From: Anodontia alba | Lineage: Eukaryota; Mollusca; Bivalvia; Lucinida; Lucinidae | DNA: 64,000 nucleotides | Reading direction: 5' to 3' | Assembly (NCBI GenBank): GCA_964016985.1 | Contig: OZ024823.1 | Coordinates: 124,810,924 to 124,874,923 of the forward strand | In this document: piece by piece, positions 1-11,194 of the stretch | Layout: every line of letters begins with the position of its first letter | How positions within the stretch are numbered: the first letter of the stretch is position 1 | Notes under the pieces: generated by a model | What the model was told of the DNA's origin: nothing | What the model saw: only the letters and a program-made list of their open reading frames with translations | Databases searched by the model: none | Program-made: the position numbers and the translations under genes

Positions 1-155
1 TGGGAGCAGCTTGATCAGGATCTACACTGTTTGCCATTCTATCAGTACTTTTAGACACATCAAAGGGAAGTTAGGGCTAGTAGACTTGGAAAAAAAAATT
101 GGTGCGAAGTCCAAATATATTATGTAAGTATGTTATAATTATATATGAAAATGTA

Positions 156-199
<44 letters not shown>

Positions 200-730
200 G
201 AATAATAATAATCCCTACCTACCTAGCCTGGCACCACGCTGTGAGTTTTACATTTCTAATCTAACAAAGGTAAAATACTCCTCCTTGACTATTTTTCTAC
301 ACATATTATCTCCCTTACTAGTCAGAAACTCACAGCCAAATCAGGGAGAAGGACATTCCAATAGGATTTTTTTTTTTTTTTTTTGTAAAATATAAATCGT
401 TTATATGCTGATTTATATATCAGTTAGACGGGAGCCAGTCTACTTCCTACCCTATCTACTTTTTTTTTTCCATGTTACACACATACCCCTCGTATTTCTT
501 TTATCTGGCCTTAGGAATAAAAATCAATAGAACATGTACTCATCTTGCAGATTCATCACAAGATCCGCAAATTAACATTTGAGAACAAAGAAAATAAATA
601 TTGCTGTTAAATCAACCCTCCTTTAAATCAAGCAGCGTTTGTGTGAATAATTATAGAGGCGGAATTGCTAACTTAATCAAAATTGCATTTTTTGTTATAC
701 TGTCCACATTAAAAAGACATAAACCATTTT
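1..730. other. AT-rich non-coding, with (AAT)n and poly-T
   Basis: The stretch holds an (AAT)n microsatellite at about 155-212 and a poly-T run at 367-384. I see no gene or recognisable element in the remainder. Confidence 0.7.
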
Positions 731-1244
731 AGCCGCAACGTACTAAAACGTACATTCTGATATATGCGCCCAGCGATGATTCAGACCAGCCTGCGCGTTC
801 GCGCAGTCTGATCAGATTTTTTCACTGATCAGAACTATCACTTGGATAGCCAAGGGTGCAGTTTCTTCATGCTTACAACGAAGACTCTAATCAGACTCTG
901 ATTAGAGTCTTCGTTGAAGGTACAGTTTCTCCCGTTGCGTCTCATTTGAGTCAGATTTAGGTTCATGGCTAAAATTGACTGATTTTGGAAATTTCGCAAG
1001 GGACAAGCAGGAGGTACATTCCGCATCCAAGTAAATTTGTTAAATGTTTCTTATCACTCTCTTGGCAATTTCAGCAGACGACAAATTGGTATTTTGTTTT
1101 CGTATTTTTAATGGAAAATCAGTTTGGCATTTCATGCAAAATGTTAGGAGATTCTGATCAGACTGTCAGACTGCGCAAATACGCAGACTGATCTGAATCT
1201 TCGCTGGGCGCACATGGCAGAATGTATATTTTCGGACGTTGCAG

Positions 1245-1246
<2 letters not shown>
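731..1246. mobile_element. Family B MITE with long terminal inverted repeats
   Basis: The left end (GCAACGT..ACATTCTG..ATGCGCCCAGCG) is mirrored at the right end, giving arms of roughly 60 bp. Inside are the palindromic CTGCGCGTTCGCGCAG segment near 790 and a separate hairpin (AACGAAGACTCTAATCAGA and its complement) at 877-917. No coding capacity. Confidence 0.75.

Positions 1247-1247
<1 letters not shown>

Positions 1248-1299
<52 letters not shown>
1248..1299. repeat. (GA)n microsatellite
   Basis: About 26 uninterrupted GA dinucleotides lie directly against the right end of the family B MITE. Confidence 0.97.
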
Positions 1300-1302
<3 letters not shown>

Positions 1303-1672
1303 CCAATGTGTGTGGTCAGTCTGATTAAATTATAAACTAGACAGATTACAAATCAATTTAGCATTAACGTTATGAATTATTGATGGAATCATATTATTAA
1401 CATTAACCACAAACCGCTGATTTGGCTTAATCCGTTTTTGATCACCTACATCTGTTCATTTTCTAGATTACTTTCATTTCAAAGGGATATTCGACATGAA
1501 ATTAATTCTGAGGGATTTGGGAAGTTTTCTGAAATAAGCAGTGAACCAGAACACCGACTTGATACCGAAGTATTTATGCAAATCCTAGATGCCCAAACGA
1601 ACATAGACCTCTCATTTAGGTAGCCTCATTAGAATCGTCGGTGTTCGACTGCGCATGTTTGATTTTCCAGAT

Positions 1673-1953
1673 CATCACGAAAACACGCCTATATAATTTT
1701 GACCCCCTTAAACCCCACTTTTATATAGTAAAACTGGGGTTTACAGGGGTATACATTATTTGTCTTATTTCTGCTCAAAAACATAGATTGTGGGTACTCG
1801 TTAGAACCGCCTCGGCGAGGCGGTTCTAACGAGTGCCCACAATCTATGTTTTGAGCAGAAATGTGAAAAATATCAGAGTTTTTTAATATGAAAAATTTTC
1901 TGTTTTTGGAGGTGAAAGTTTCTATTTATTTGAATAGGCGTGTTTTCGTAATG
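1673..1953 (-). mobile_element. Family A palindromic MITE
   Basis: It has CATCACGAAAAC / GTTTTCGTAATG ends, the asymmetric CCCCACTTTTATATAGTAAA flank on the left and a ~66-bp near-perfect palindromic core centred near 1816 (GAACCGCCTCGGCGAGGCGG). Reverse orientation. Confidence 0.9.
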
Positions 1954-2114
1954 TTAACTTTTAAAACTCTATGCTAGTTTGTACCAGTGGATATTCAAAT
2001 TATTTTTATTGGCATTATTTTTCAGAGAAAACATGACTTGGCATAATATGTGAGTCGTCTACTTGGCTGATGATTCTTATGAAATGTCAAGCCTTATTGT
2101 CTTTGAAAAATAGA

Positions 2115-2115
2115 A

Positions 2116-2154
<39 letters not shown>
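2115..2154. repeat. (CTA)n microsatellite
   Basis: About 13 tandem CTA triplets. A palindromic (TTA)/(ATA) run follows at 2249-2284. Confidence 0.95.
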
Positions 2155-2155
<1 letters not shown>

Positions 2156-2295
2156 TAAAACTATGAATAATAAAAACTAATCATGAAATCAAAACGTAGC
2201 CTTCTGCTGTTGCGATTAGAAGGGTTAATCCGTGTACGAATGACAGCCTTATTATTATTATAATAATAATAATAATTATTTTTATCATTGTAATT

Positions 2296-4951
2296 AGCCA
2301 ACCTGGATCTTTGCTCCTGGTCAGCTTATGCCATGACCTGTTGTCCGCCGTCCGTCGTTAGCTTGTCACATTTTCGACATCTCCTCCAGAACCATAAGTT
2401 GGATTGTGTTGAAACTTAGCGGGAGGCGTTGTGGCAACATAGAGAGTCAGAATGGCTAAAATCGTTCAGATTCTTCAAACGACATCTCCTCCCAAACGGT
2501 AAGTCGGATGAGCCGAAACTTGATAGGAGGAATGACAGAGACATAGAGATTCAGAATTGTTAAAATCGTTCCGTTCCGATATATCCAAGATTGCCATCTT
2601 GAAATTCTTCAAACGACATCTCCTCCCAAACCCTAATGAAGATTGTGCAGAAGCTTGATGGAAGGCATCGGAGCCACATAGAGATTCAGAACTGCTAAAA
2701 TTATTCCGTTCCGATATTCAAGATGGCCGCCATGGAGGCCATCTTGAAATTCTTCAAACGACATCTCCTCCCAAACCGTAAGTTGGATTGAGCCGAAACT
2801 TGATGGGAAGCATCGGAGCAACATAGAAATTCAGAATTGCAAAAATTATTCCGTTCCGATATTCAAGATGGCCGCCGTGGAGGCCATCTTGAAATTCTTC
2901 AAACGACATCTCCTCCCAAACCGTAAGTTGAATTGAGCCGAAACTTGATGGGAAGCATCGGAGCAACATAGAGATTCAGAATTGCTACAATCGTTCCGTT
3001 CGGCTGTCAAAGATGGCCGCCTGGGCGGCCATCTTGAAAATCTTGAAACCACATCTGCTCCCGAACCCAAAGTCAGACTGAGCCCAAACCTGATTGGAAG
3101 CATAAGGGCTATATGGAGACTTAGAACTGCTAAAATCATTCCGTTCCGGTATCTAAGATGGCCACCATGTCGGCCATCTTGAAATTCTTCAAACGACATC
3201 TCCTCCCGAACCTAAGTTGGATTGAGCCGAAACTTGATTGAAAGCCTCGGAGCAACATAGAGATTCAGAATTGTTAAAATTGTTCCGTTTGGCTATCCAG
3301 GCGGCCATCGAAAAATCTTGAAACCACATCTGCTCCCGAACCCTAAGTCAGATTGAGCCCAAACTTGGTGGGAGGCATTGGAGCCATATGGAAATTTAGA
3401 ATTGCGAAATCTTTCCGTTCTGATATCCGAGATGGCCGCCATAACGACATCTCTTCCCGAACCGTAAGTTGGATTCAGCTGAAACTTGATGGGAAGAATC
3501 GGAGCGACATAGAGATTCGGAATTGATAAAATAATTCCGTTTGGCTATCCAAGATGGCCGCCCGGGTGGCCATTTTGAAAATATTGAAATGACATCTGCT
3601 CCTGAACCCTTAGTCAGATAGAGCCCAAACCTGGTGGGGGAGGGGGCATTGGGGCCGTATGGAGATTTAGAATTGCTAAAATCATTCCGTTTCGATATCC
3701 AGGATGGCAACCATGTCGGCCATCTTGAAAATCTTCAAACGACGTCTCCTCCCAACCTCAAGTCGGATTTAGCTGATACTTGATAGGAGGCACTGGCCCA
3801 ACATAAAGATTCAGAATTGCTAAAATCGTTCCGTTCCGATATCCAAGATGGCCACCACGGTGGCCATCTTGAAAACTTTCAAACCACGTCTGCTCCCGAA
3901 CAGTGTCGGACTGAGCCCCAACTTGGTTTGAGGCATTAGGATGACACGGACATTAAGAATTGCTTATTTCGCATTGCGGAGACATAGAGATTCAGAATTG
4001 CTAAAATCTTTTTGTTATGGTTCCACGATGGCCATCTTGAAAATGTTCAGTTGTTAGCTAACCTGGGCCCAGTTGTTCAAAGCGTCGTTAGCTTAACGAG
4101 CTCGTTAAGGGTCATTTCGTTAACTGTTTTAGCGGATTCAATGTACATTATTCTGATATTTTTTGCTGCACTGCAAAAGCTACTCACATTTTTTCAGCAA
4201 AACAGTTCAGCATATTTGCGTATCACTCGATGTAAATTTTAACGAATCGTTAACTAACGATGTCGTTAGTTTTGAACAACTGGGCCCTGGCGTTTTGCTC
4301 CAGGTCAGCTTATGCGGTAGTTTGTTGACCGTTGTCCATCCCTCATCCCTATTTCCGTCAGTAACTATTCACGTTTTCGACACCTCCATCAGAATCGTAT
4401 CTATCATGGCAACCATCTTGAAAGTCTTCATTTATTATCTACTCCCGAATTGCTTAATTCGTTCCGTTCCAATATCTAAGATGGCCATCATGGTGGCCAT
4501 CTTGAAAATCATGAAACGACATCCGCTCCCAAACGGCAAGTCGGATGAAGCGGAAACTTGGTGGAAGGCACCCGAGCAGCATGGAGATATAGAATTGCTA
4601 AAATGGTTTCTTTCTGATATCTAAGATGGCCTCAATGACAGCCATCTTAAAAATCTTCAAATCACATCTGCTCTCGAACGGTAAGTCTGATTGAGCTTAA
4701 ACTTGATGGGATGTTATGGAAATTCAGAATTGCTAAAATAATTTTGTTCCAATATCCAATCTTGAAATTCTTCAAACCACATGTCCTCCTAAACCGTAAG
4801 TCAGATTGACCCGAAACTTGATGGGAAGCATCGCGGTGACATGGAGATTCAGAATTGCTAAACTGTTCAGTTTCAATATCCAAGACGGCGGCCATGGTGG
4901 CAATCTTGAAACTTCAAACAACATCAGATTCTGGATTGCTAAAGGAAATCT
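2296..4951. repeat. ~145-bp satellite-like tandem array (about 15 units)
   Basis: Diverged units recur every 129-149 bp. Anchors are CTTCAAACGACATCTCCTCC, GAAACTTGATGGGAAGCATC, ATAGAGATTCAGAATTGC and CCAAGATGGCCGCC. Each unit carries a small GGCCGCC/GGCGGCC-type palindrome. The array starts from a longer lead (CTTTGCTCCTGGTCAG near 2310) that reappears near 4300 after an inserted family C MITE. Short open frames here do not keep frame between units, so coding is unlikely. Confidence 0.88.
4067..4285. mobile_element. Family C MITE inserted in the satellite array
   Basis: The ends GCCCAGTTGTTCAAAGCG and GAACAACTGGGC are inverted repeats. It is flanked by an exact 5-bp duplication CCTGG (4062-4066 and 4286-4290). 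The satellite resumes on both sides, so the insertion is younger than the array. Confidence 0.88.
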
Positions 4952-4988
4952 GACTTATCATTCGAGAGCAGATGTGAAGGAGGAGTAT

Positions 4989-5228
4989 TTAACCCATTTA
5001 AGCCTAGCGTCCCATAAATGCGGTATTGGCAAACAGTGTAGACCCAGATCTGACGCCGCGTAACGCGGCGTTTGATCAGGGTCTGCATTGTTTGCGTTAA
5101 TACATGAATTTCTATAACACATGTTAATGATAAAATCTAAATAAAATCTAACCAGACACCTCTTAAGTTGGAAATGGAGAGGTCCAAAGAGTGATTGTAG
5201 AAGAGTCCATTCGGCATAAATGGATTAA
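4989..5228 (+). mobile_element. Family D1 (TTAA, piggyBac-like) MITE
   Basis: TTAA at both ends encloses CCCATTTAAGCC ... GGCATAAATGGA. The internal hairpin (CAAACAGTGTAGACCCAGAT and its partner) is centred near 5060. PiggyBac transposons use TTAA targets and CCC/GGG termini; no transposase is present. Confidence 0.85.
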
Positions 5229-5282
5229 TGATAACTCGGGTGAAGGTTTCTCTAGTTCCCCTTACAAACGTATATTGAAGGT

Positions 5283-5334
5283 AGTTATTAGACGCGCCTT
5301 TGCAAGGCGCTTCTCATGTGTACGGCTCTACTCA
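5283..5334. repeat. Imperfect hairpin related to the family A/P cores
   Basis: GTAGTTATTAGACGCGCC and its partner GGCGCTTCTCATGTGTAC form an imperfect stem that resembles the perfect hairpin at 14825-14891. Confidence 0.55.
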
Positions 5335-5347
5335 TGTGTATCCAAAT

Positions 5348-5589
5348 CAAATGAACAAGCGCACAATAAAACCTACAATAAGACCTGTGTGACCAGCAAC
5401 GACTCAGATCAGCCTATGCATCCACTCGGTATGGCAAGAGTTCTCGTTCATCCTTCTTTAGATAGCCATGAGGCTGTAAAATCCACATGCGATCAGCGAA
5501 GACTCTGATCAGCCTGCGCGGATGCGCAGGCTGATCTTCGCTGGTCGCACAAGTCTTATTTTAGGTTTTGCCATGCGATGGCTCAAATG
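5348..5589. mobile_element. Family B MITE
   Basis: Terminal arms (AAAACCTACAATAAGACCTG and an inverted partner near 5550-5575) enclose GCGAAGACTCTGATCAGCC and a GCGCGGATGCGC hairpin near 5520. A related copy at 35019-35400 has a family D MITE inside it. Confidence 0.75.
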
Positions 5590-5837
5590 ATTTTTGCAGA
5601 AGTAAGAAAAACTATCGCAGACGTACCATCTATTATTCTTCCCTCACCATGTCTCGTGGAGAGGCACAAAAATTGTATCCCTTGTAGAAAGTGAAGCAAA
5701 ACCTACAAACCTTAACCTATTTGTGCCTGGTTCTTTCTTTATCTCTTTCTTTATCTCTTTCTTTACACAGGTCCGTTTCACTTTTATGGGGTACCAAGTT
5801 GGATTTTAGGTTTACCATTTATTAGAGAAATTCCAGT
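5590..5837. other. Non-coding spacer with a short TTTCTTTATCTC repeat
   Basis: Three tandem copies of a ~12-bp TC-rich unit lie near 5730-5765. I see nothing else recognisable. Confidence 0.6.
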
Positions 5838-5947
5838 ATTTAATGCAGTCAGTGTAGATCCTGAGCAGACGCCACAGAACGTCTGCAGGGTTTGATCATA
5901 ATCTACAGCTGGCAATGTCCCTAGGGACGCTAGGCATAAATGGGTTA
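5838..5947 (-). mobile_element. Family D1 MITE fragment
   Basis: One end (GCATAAATGGG then TTAA at 5944-5947) and the hairpin core survive. The other end is missing. Confidence 0.7.
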
Positions 5948-7234
5948 AGACCAATATCAACTGAAAGTCTTCAACATGCATACTATTCCGGTGTACCGGT
6001 TTATCTTGCACCCTGTGGAACTTGCCGCCCCCGTGGGTGAAACTGCCTCTGGGCAATTTGTCCCTCGGGGGTAAGGATACCCCGGGTAACCTTGCCCTAA
6101 CCCTGACCGGCATGTTCCTCGGGGGTGGGGGCAAGCTTCTTCTGTGCGGCTTCACCCCCGGGCGCAAGATAACCTGGCCTGGGTAGCTTGCGCCGCGCCC
6201 CTAGAAAACATGACAGAACTTAATTCAGAAAGGTTTTATTCTTTTTATATAAAAATCCTTATAATAGAAACATAGGAAAACTGATTTTATATGCACATAT
6301 GCATCTTTTACTGGGTAGGAGAAAATTGAGGGCACAATATAGTGGCCTAAGAAGCTTGCACCTGGCAAACCAAAAATACATTTCATCACTTTTAATACTT
6401 TCCTATTGAACAGTCATTTGTATATTCATAATATCTATCATTGGCTAGTTCCCTCTTAACGGGAAGGGGTGGGGTGCAGTGGGTGGGTGGGGGACCATAG
6501 AAATCTGACAGAACTCAGTTCAGCAAGATATTTTAATCACTTTGAATAAAAATCAACATGGGTAAACTAATTTTATATGCCAAAATATATCTTTGGCTAG
6601 ATGGAAGAAAATAAAGGCCCAGGTATCGTGGCCTTTCAAAGCTTACACTTACCTCAGAAAACCTGGTAGATTCAATTCCAAAAGATAGTTTATCACTTTT
6701 AATAGACTTTCTATTGAACAGTCATTAGGATAGTCGTAATCTCTACCATTGTCTATTTTTGTTTGAACGCGAAAGGGGAGGGGTAAGATACTGTGGCCTT
6801 GGCAGCTGGCCCCCACGGGGTGAAGATAACCTGGCCTGGGCAGCTTGCCCCCATCAAAGAAAGAACTCTATTCAGAAAGATATTATTTAACCACTTTAAA
6901 CAAAAATCCTTTTGATAGAAACATGGGTAAACTGATTTTATATGCTAAAATATATTTTTGTATGGATGAGAGGAACTAGGGGCCCGGGTATCATGGCCTT
7001 TCGAAGCTTGCACCTACCTCAAAAAACCTGGTAGACTCAATCCCCCCAGACAGTTAATCACTATATTAATAGATTTTTCTATTGGACAGTCCTTAGAATA
7101 TTCATAATATGCACCATTACCTATTGTTCAATAAATAGAAAGGGGTAGGGACAAGATATCGAGACCTGATCGGCTTGCCTCCACCAACGAATCTGACAGA
7201 ACTCTGTTCAGAATGATATTTTTATCACTTTAAA

Positions 7235-7530
7235 GGCCTCGGTGGCTCAGTTGGATGCGCCGTCCGACTGGAGACCAGGAGGTCGCGGGTTCAACCCCCG
7301 CCGAGGTCGACAACATTCTTTCGTGGAGATTGATCATGAAATATTTTCTACGGTCATTCTCTCCCTTCCGCTGATTCAAGAAGGGCAGTTGTCAGTTTCT
7401 GGCGAAAGAATGTGTACAATACTGGTTAACCGCTTAGAGGACTAAGCCTGCCCAGTAAACGTGTGGTTAGGTAAACTGACTGCGCTCGACATTGGGTTGA
7501 CTGGGCCGTAAAACCTCAACACAAACAACT
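7235..7530 (+). mobile_element. tRNA-derived SINE, full length, with target duplication
   Basis: The tRNA-like head has box A (TGGCTCAGTTGG) and box B (GGTTCAACCCC). A conserved body (AACATTCTTTCGTGGAG) and tail (AAACCTCAACACAAACAA) follow. It is flanked by an exact 11-bp duplication ATCACTTTAAA (7224-7234 and 7531-7541). The 67-codon open frame inside is not a gene. Confidence 0.93.
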
Positions 7531-7625
7531 ATCACTTTAAAAATATTCTTAAAACAGACACTTGGGTAAACTGATTGTATATGCCAAAATATATCATTGG
7601 CTGAATGGGATGAAATGAGTCCAGG

Positions 7626-7866
7626 CCCCGAGGTTATAAATTTTTTTTCATGCTCAACTCAGCAGAGCCTGAAATATATTTCCTGCTAATAAATCTCAAA
7701 TTACTAACAACTGCAAATTCTTACTTGCTAAACATAGCTGAGCATGAAAATTTCTCTGTTAATAAATATGAAAATGCCAACAATAGTTGGCATTTTCATA
7801 TTTATTAGCAGAGAAAAATTCATGCTTAGCTGAGTTGAGCATGAAAAAAGTTTTATAACCTCGGGG
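7626..7866. mobile_element. Family E MITE with CCAGG target duplication
   Basis: CCCCGAGGTTATAAA and its complement form the ends. The interior is a long imperfect hairpin with a loop at about 7795 (CAACAATAGTTG). An exact 5-bp CCAGG duplication lies at 7621-7625 and 7867-7871, inside the ~330-bp array. Confidence 0.9.
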
Positions 7867-7984
7867 CCAGGTATTGTGGCCTTTGAAGCTTGCACCTACC
7901 TCAGAAAGCCTGGTAGACTAAACTCCAAAACAAACAAAAAAACAAAAAACAAAACAAAAAAAAAAAAACAAAAAAAAACAATCG

Positions 7985-9730
7985 CTCCCAGGCCAGGGTA
8001 TCTTCACCCCGGGGGTTGGGAGAGGGGGAGGGGGCAGCTGCCCAGACCACAGTATCTTACCTCCCACCCTTTCCTGTCGGAAAAATGATATGTAATACTT
8101 GGGGGGAAACTGATCAAGCCATAGTATTTTGACCCAAACCCCTTATCATAAAGAGAGAAATAGAAAAAAGCAGAAGGGTAATACTACAGTTCTAATGTCT
8201 GTGCATTAGAAATTGGTATTTAAAATGATTGAATACCTTTTCTGATCTCAGTTTGACAAGTTTCCAGGGGTTGGGGGAGGTGGTGGGGATGGGGGTGGGC
8301 GGGGGGGGGGGGGTGCGAACTCCCAGACCCAGGTGTCTTCAACCCAGGGGAGCAAGCTGCCGAGGCCAGGGTATCTTACCCCCGCACACTTTCCTGTCCG
8401 AAGAAATGATAGGTAGTAAATACTTGAATTATTCTAATGTCCTGTTCTATCGGAAATTCTAGTAGATGTAATGAAATATCTTTCAGAACTGTGTCTGCAA
8501 GGTTTTATGAGGCTGGAAGGTAACTGCTCAGGCCACAGTATTTTGGCCCAAACCCCTTACCGTAAAGAGAAGAATAGGTAAAAGCAGGTATTACTACAGG
8601 TCTAATATTTGTGCCTTAGAAAATTGTTTAAAATGATTACATATATTTTCTGATCTGAATTTTCTAAGTTTCAGGGTGGGGGCAAGTTTTCCAGACCGGG
8701 GTATCTTCACCCCAAGGAGCAAGTTGCCCAGGCCATAGTATGTTACCCCCAACCCTTTCTGTCCAAAGAAAGATAGGTGCATGCAATCATAAATATTGGA
8801 ATGACTCTAATCTGTTCAGTAGGCAATTCTATTGAAAGTGATACAGTATCTTTCGGAACTGTGCCTGCAAGAGTTTCTGAGTTTGGGAGAAAACTGCTTA
8901 GGCTACAGTATTCTCATAAAGAGATAAATAAGTAAAACCATATACATGCATTATTAATAAACTTAGTAATTATTCTTCTAATATGTACCATACAGCCTGT
9001 AGCATACTAATGCTATGTTTCGCATGATTTCTATACGGTTTTGGCCCGGGCTTTATACGAGGGCTAATATTGAAAGTTACAAGGATTTAATACTGAAAGT
9101 TACAAGGATTTAATACTGAAAGTTACAAGGATTTACGGGATTAAAAAATAAAAATAAAAAAACAACAAAAAAAAAATAAAAAAAAAAAAAAACGAGGGGC
9201 ACAGGAGAGTCAATACTTTATGGTATGAACCGGGCCAAATTTGCGATATTAACTAGTCGGTGAGGGATATTGACTTTCAACACTTTAAAGAAAACAAAAA
9301 AAAAAAATGATTAATAAAAATGACATGGAATGGATGTTTACACACTGACCCTGTTACAGGTCCTCGGCCAGTGATATTGGCCTTCGGATGGCTGTATTGG
9401 CCCTCGGCTTGCCTTGGGAAGATACAGCAATCCTAAGGCCAACACGACTGCCCTCGTACCTATAACTGGGTTAATATGAGAACATCCATTTAATAACATT
9501 ATAGTACTACAGTTCTAATAACTGAACAATATGCACAATAAATGTGTCATAAAAATAATAAAAATAATATCATTTGGAACTGAGTTCGCAAGTTTATCTG
9601 AGGTGGGGTTGGGGTAGGGTGGTGTGTGGGGTGGGGGTGGGGAAGGGGCAAGCTAACAATATACCCCGAGATCTTGCCCGGAGTTGGCGGGGTGGTGGGG
9701 GTGGGGGGAAGGTTACACTGTTACACCGGT
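7985..9730. repeat. Second GC-rich tandem array (~375-bp units), decayed to the right
   Basis: Units share CAGGCCAGGGTATCTTCACC, TTTCCTGTCCGAAGAAATGATAGG, CCCAAACCCCTTA and AAAATGATTACATAT motifs. Two to three units run to about 8960, and a remnant lies at 9560-9730. A poly-G run sits at 8299-8312. The stretch 9140-9480 between them is AT-rich, with no recognisable feature beyond the 24-bp repeat. Confidence 0.7.
9063..9137. repeat. ~24-bp minisatellite, three copies
   Basis: TACTGAAAGTTACAAGGATT recurs three times in direct tandem. Confidence 0.9.
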
Positions 9731-10637
9731 GCAGTGTATACGAACATCTGCATATAGTCAAAGCATATCAGATCATGACATGATGCCAAATGATCTTTGG
9801 CTACTTCAAGCAAAGATTACATAACATTATATGCAACAGTATGCAATCTGTCTTAATTATCCTACCTCTGGTGTAATAAGCTCTCTCATTGGCCATTACT
9901 ATTTTGGAGACTGGTCATTTGGTTGGCTAAGTGACTGCTACAGTGTAATACATATCACACTCAGTAGAACAAGAACGTACTTAATCAAGGTGTAGATGAA
10001 CATGGTTATTGTTCAAACCTTGGTAAGGCAACTTTGTTCGCGCTTAGGGACATCGAACATTTACAATGCAGATGTAAACTGAGAGGATCATGATCAGGAA
10101 ACACGATAGTGCAGGCTCTTCTCTGGACTGTCATTTTCAAAACGGCAATAAGACCCCATTTCACTTGGCCATCGGTCACCCAGATTAAAAGGAGCAACAT
10201 TTTCTACAAAAATGCACCCTGCGACGATTCAGATTCGCCTGCGCATGCGCACAGGATGGTCAGAATCATCACTGTCCGGCTACAGACGCTTTGGCCGCTT
10301 GGCTGAGCGAACATGCAAGGTTGAAACGGCTCGAATTTGTTTCTATGATGCAGTGTCAACTTGACAGCTGGTTATCTGTCTAATCTTCTCTATGATTAAA
10401 TTGTCTTTGACCATATGCACATTGTCCACAGTTTTTATCAAATACCGAAGTCTAGATGCACAAACCAATTATAGCCTTAGGTTTCAATTTTCTGCTCTTT
10501 AACCTGTCAGAGACACACTATATGACAAGCTCTTTATCCGCTATATGGTCAAATAATTAGACGATTAACCGTACTAAAGCTAAATATTCTGACCGACAGG
10601 ATTGAACAAACGAACAGTATGTACCCAGATGGACCTC
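9731..10637. other. No gene seen; family B hairpin fragment at 10216-10285
   Basis: Mostly unique sequence without splice-bounded open frames. A GCCTGCGCATGCGCACAGG hairpin near 10235 is a decayed family B core. Confidence 0.6.
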
Positions 10638-10867
10638 TTAAACCCATTTGTGCCTGGCATCCCAGAAACGGGACATTGGCAAACAATGTAGACGCAGATC
10701 AGACGCCGTAGAACGCAGTGTCTAATCACTGTTTACACTGTTTGCATTAAATTTAGGAATTTCTATACAACTAGTTATAATAAAACTAGCCGGATATCCC
10801 TCCAACTGAAAATGGACTAGTCCAAAGAGTTGAGGTTGACGAGTCCACTGGGTATAAAAATGGGTTA
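10638..10867 (+). mobile_element. Family D1 MITE
   Basis: TTAA at both ends, CCCATTTGTGCC ... AAAAATGGG termini, and a CAAACAATGTAGACGC hairpin core. Confidence 0.85.
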
Positions 10868-10959
10868 AGATTTAATCTACAGTCAAAGTATTTTGGATTA
10901 GCGTTTTTTTTAACTGTTTCTCAGTTTTTTAATATGAGTAACAACGTGAGAAAGCGTAC

Positions 10960-11075
10960 CGCCCAACAAAGACTCAAAAGGACCTGCGCATTCCTGTCAG
11001 TCTTTCTTTTCCACACCAACCTTGCATCCTTTGCTATCTGAAATGCTCCCAGTGAAGAGTCTGATCAGACTATAT
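10960..11075. mobile_element. Family B fragment
   Basis: CAACAAAGACTC and GAAGAGTCTGATCAGAC segments are decayed family B hairpin arms, just upstream of the LINE relic. Confidence 0.5.
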
Positions 11076-11194
11076 AAGATCAACGAGTGTTCCCTTTAAT
11101 CGACTTGTGAGTCCGTCCGTCCGTGGTCAGTTAGCATAAATGGTTATTACTCTTGGACTGTCAGGAATGCAGCCAAATTCCGCTATTTAAAGCT

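Larger units (their letters stand above)
6005..7930. repeat. ~330-bp tandem array with GC-rich segments
   Basis: Diverged units start near 6206, 6500, 6857 and 7190. Each reads TCTGACAGAACTC ... TATATGCCAAAATATATC ... AAGCTTGCACCTACCTCAG, then a GC-rich AGCTTGCCCCCA link. The fourth unit is split by a SINE and a family E MITE and resumes at 7872. The 6005-6205 part is mostly the GC-rich link repeated. Confidence 0.78.

Noticed and set aside
2846..3199. 117-codon minus-strand frame with internal similarity
   Set aside because: The similarity comes from reading the satellite units; stops interrupt other units.
4163..4624. 153-codon plus-strand frame
   Set aside because: It runs from a family C MITE into the ~145-bp satellite; unit frames are not preserved.
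7235..7310. Functional tRNA gene
   Set aside because: It is the head of a SINE with a target duplication and a non-tRNA body.
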